Below are positions 61,827 to 64,000 of a stretch of DNA of 64,000 nucleotides, in pieces. The translations under genes and the position numbers were made by a program. Source of the DNA: Frankia sp. QA3 (GTDB lineage: Bacteria > Actinomycetota > Actinomycetes > Frankiales > Frankiaceae). Under the pieces are notes generated by a model, which had not been told where the DNA came from, ran no database searches, and saw only the letters and a program-made list of their open reading frames with translations. The first letter of the stretch is position 1; each line of letters begins with the position of its first letter. The stretch is from positions 3,247,739 to 3,311,738 of the forward strand of contig NZ_CM001489.1 of the NCBI RefSeq assembly GCF_000262465.1. Direction: 5' to 3'.

Positions 61827-63725
61827 TCAGCTCTCCCGCTTCTGCCCGGCCGGCGCCGGCCGCTTGGCCAGCCGCGGCCGGCTGGGGGCGGCGGCCGGTG
61901 GCCCGGCCGTGGCCCGGCCACCGATCGTCTTCGGACTCAGGCCCGAGAACCGGCTGACGGAGAACAGTCTGCGCCGCACCAGCAGGGTCACCGTCGGCCG
62001 GGTGAAGATGAACATGATCAGCACGTCGCTCAACGTCGACAACCCGAGGGTGAACGCGAACCCGCGCACCGAGCCGATCGAGAGGATGTAGAGCACGGCG
62101 GCGGCGAGGAAGGAGACCGTGTCCGCCGACAGCATGGTGCGCCGGGCGGCGGGCCAGGCCCGGTCGGCGGCGGCGCGCACCGTCCGGCCGGCCTGCACCT
62201 CGTCCTTGATCCGTTCGAAGTAGACGACGAACGAGTCCGCGGTGACGCCGATCGACACGATGAGACCGGCGATGCCGGCGAGAGTCAGCGTGAAGCCGAT
62301 CGCGGCGCCAAGCAGCACCACCGAGGCATAGATGATCGCCCCGCTGACCGCCAGCGAGGCGACCACGACGATGCCCAGCGCCCGGTAGTACAGGAACGAG
62401 TAGGCGACGACCAGTACCAGCCCGATGGCCCCGGCGAGCAGTCCGCCGCGCAGCGAGTCGCGGCCCAGGGTCGGCGAGATCGACTCGGCCTGGGAGCGCT
62501 CGAACGCCAGCGGCAGCGCGCCGTAGCGCAGGACGTTGGCGAGGTCCTCCGCCTCGGACTGGCCGAAGGACCCGGAGATCTGGGCGGTCCCGGCGATGCG
62601 CTCGTTGGTCTGCGGCGCCGACTGCACCACGCCGTCGAGCACGATCGCGACCTGCTTACCGATCGTGTTCTCGGTGAGCTTGGTGAACTTGTTCTGGCCG
62701 GAGCCGGTGAAGTCGACGTTGACCACCCACTGGCCGGTGGTGACGCCGGTGGTGCCGCCGCCGCCCTGCAGGCCGGCGGAGGCGGTCTTCACGTCGGTTC
62801 CGACGACGGACGCCGGCTTGAGCAGGTACTTGGTGGTCCCGTCCCGGTCGCAGGCGGCGGTCCAGTCCTGGGGCCGGTCGGTGCTGACCACCGCCTTGCG
62901 CACATCGGTGACCGCGCAGGTCAGCGCGTTGTACTGGGCGACCGCGGCGGCCGGCGGCGTGTCCGCGGAGGAGGCGGCGCCAGCCGCGGGCGCCGTCGGC
63001 GACGGAGCTGCGGGCGCCGTCGGCGACGGAGCCGGAGCCGGAGCCGGGGACGTCGAGGCGGCGGGGGCCGCTGAGGCTGCGGTGACGACGCCTGCGGCGG
63101 TGACCTTCCCACCCGTGCCCGCGGAGAGCGCCACAGGCTGCGCGACCAGCCCGGAGCCGTCGCCGAGGGCGGCCGGCCGGTTCGATGCCGGCGGGGTCGG
63201 CGCCACGGAGGGAGCCGCCGACGGCGCGCTCCCGGCGGCCGGGGACGGCGTCGCGCCGGGCGCCGCAGGCGCGCCGGGCGCCGGACTCGGCGTGGCTGTG
63301 CCGCTGGGGGCGACCGAGGGGGCCGTCTTCGCCGCGGCCGCGGCGGCCTCATAGACCTCGCGGAAGCGCAGCTCCGCGGTCTGCCCGACCAGGTCGACCA
63401 CGTCGCCGCGGCCACGGCCGGGAACCGAGATCTCGATCTGGTTGCCGGTGCGGTGGACCTCCGACTCGGCTACGCCCAGCCCGTCGACGCGCTGACGGAT
63501 GATGTCCACCGCCTGGTTGACCGCGCCGGAGTCGACGGAGCTGCCGGTGGTTGCCCGAGGCGTGAGGATCACGCTCGTGCCGCCCTGCAGGTCGAGCCCC
63601 AACCGTGGGGTCCAGTTTCCGGTGGCGGCCATCAGGCCGTAGAGGACGACGAGCAGACCGCCGAGTACCCCCAGCCGGGTCCAGACGGAGCTTCCCGTGG
63701 ATGCCCGTGCCGAGCCGCGTGCCAC
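61827..63725 (-). CDS. secD: Protein translocase subunit SecD
   Basis: SecD is the larger partner of SecF. The 632-residue product has a first membrane segment, LGLDLQGGTSVILTP, IIRQRVDGLGVAESEV, ISVPGRG, then the six-helix C-terminal domain with ESISPTLGRDSLRGGLLAGA, GIAGLIVSIGVTADSFVVYF and STLSDVLIMFIFTRP. The external P1 region is interrupted by about 130 residues of Ala/Pro/Ser/Thr (roughly residues 120-260), which is absent from most SecD proteins. It is followed by secF and preceded by the probable yajC. Confidence 0.96.
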   Translation of the reverse strand: MARGSARASTGSSVWTRLGVLGGLLVVLYGLMAATGNWTPRLGLDLQGGTSVILTPRATTGSSVDSGAVNQAVDIIRQRVDGLGVAESEVHRTGNQIEISVPGRGRGDVVDLVGQTAELRFREVYEAAAAAAKTAPSVAPSGTATPSPAPGAPAAPGATPSPAAGSAPSAAPSVAPTPPASNRPAALGDGSGLVAQPVALSAGTGGKVTAAGVVTAASAAPAASTSPAPAPAPSPTAPAAPSPTAPAAGAASSADTPPAAAVAQYNALTCAVTDVRKAVVSTDRPQDWTAACDRDGTTKYLLKPASVVGTDVKTASAGLQGGGGTTGVTTGQWVVNVDFTGSGQNKFTKLTENTIGKQVAIVLDGVVQSAPQTNERIAGTAQISGSFGQSEAEDLANVLRYGALPLAFERSQAESISPTLGRDSLRGGLLAGAIGLVLVVAYSFLYYRALGIVVVASLAVSGAIIYASVVLLGAAIGFTLTLAGIAGLIVSIGVTADSFVVYFERIKDEVQAGRTVRAAADRAWPAARRTMLSADTVSFLAAAVLYILSIGSVRGFAFTLGLSTLSDVLIMFIFTRPTVTLLVRRRLFSVSRFSGLSPKTIGGRATAGPPAAAPSRPRLAKRPAPAGQKRES

Positions 63726-63872
63726 GTGCGAGTCCCTTCCTCACGCGCCGGATGCCGGCGCTCGTTCGTCTCGCCGTTGCCCGGACCGGCGGTGCCCAAC
63801 GTACCCGAACGAATGTCACCGAGGGTACGTTCCAAACCCCCGATGGTGACGCTTCGGCAGGCCGTCGACGTG

Positions 63873-64000
63873 CTACAGCTCCTTGCGTGGCGGGCGGGGC
63901 ACACCCTTGCCCTCGCCGTCGGCGCCGTCGGCCGCGGGCGGCCCGCCGGCGCCCTCCTCGCCGACGGCGGTGCCCGCGCCGGGCGTGGTCCCCGGAGGCG
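63873..64000 (-). CDS. yajC: C-terminal tail of probable YajC (cut by window edge)
   Basis: Only about 42 codons are visible, with a Gly/Ala/Asp/Glu-rich sequence ending VPRPPRKEL before a TAG stop. The frame is open to the window edge. No conserved YajC domain is inside the window; the assignment rests on position directly upstream of secD and on the low-complexity acidic C-terminal tail often seen in actinobacterial YajC. About 150 bases separate it from secD. Confidence 0.5.
   Translation of the reverse strand, partial: PPGTTPGAGTAVGEEGAGGPPAADGADGEGKGVPRPPRKEL

Overview
The window is very GC-rich, gene-dense and full of GTG starts and 4-base start/stop overlaps. Gene content (mraZ-to-murG cluster with a meso-DAP type MurE, DUF3040, SAV_6107-type HEPN protein, SARP regulator, yajC-secD-secF-apt-relA order) points to a filamentous actinobacterium. 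Frankia or a close relative is my best guess; no 16S or other decisive marker lies here.

Layout. 1-1.2 kb: 3' end of murC and a flavin/F420-type oxidoreductase gene, both on +, facing the next block. 1.26-14.3 kb (minus): division and cell wall cluster read mraZ-rsmH-ftsL-like-ftsI-murE-murF-mraY-murD-ftsW-murG, preceded by four 10-bp-spaced MraZ boxes. 14.75-19.8 kb (+): MoxR ATPase, DUF58 protein and TgpA-like transglutaminase, divergent from mraZ. 19.9-24.2 kb (minus): DUF3040, DNA polymerase IV, methyltransferase, a 51-residue membrane peptide, a HEPN protein and an unknown membrane protein. 24.5-36.4 kb (+): a SARP/NB-ARC/TPR regulator coupled to a CrtA-like ketolase, a large two-enzyme fusion, a GNAT, then cruF, a glycosyltransferase and a CrtD-like desaturase. 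36.4-40.4 kb: pseudogene, gene-poor segment, CDP-alcohol phosphotransferase, metF and two small or unknown proteins. 40.4-48.1 kb (+): crtE (frameshifted), crtI, a second MoxR-DUF58-VWA operon, a DUF222 remnant and crtB. 48-54.4 kb: serS, peptidyl-prolyl isomerase, helicase, XRE regulator, cutA. 55-64 kb (minus): two RelA/SpoT homologues in tandem, apt, secF, secD and the tail of a probable yajC.

How it works together. The crt genes, scattered over 20 kb, could make GGPP, phytoene and a desaturated acyclic carotene, then hydrate (CruF), further desaturate (CrtD), ketolate (CrtA) and glycosylate it. No cyclase is present, so an acyclic keto-glycoside is predicted. The regulator next to crtA has a plausible 11-bp-spaced direct-repeat operator, seen both in front of itself and in front of the fusion gene. 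crtE carries a one-base deletion inside a 21-bp tandem repeat, so the pathway's first step may be off, or switchable.

The most unusual items are the tandem RSH pair with complementary loss of hydrolase and synthetase motifs, the frameshifted repeat in crtE, the 2-hydroxyacid-dehydrogenase/D-amino-acid-oxidase fusion, the SARP with a phospholipase-D-like tail, and short tandem repeats inside division genes and intergenic regions. All calls rest on reading the sequence; no database search was run.
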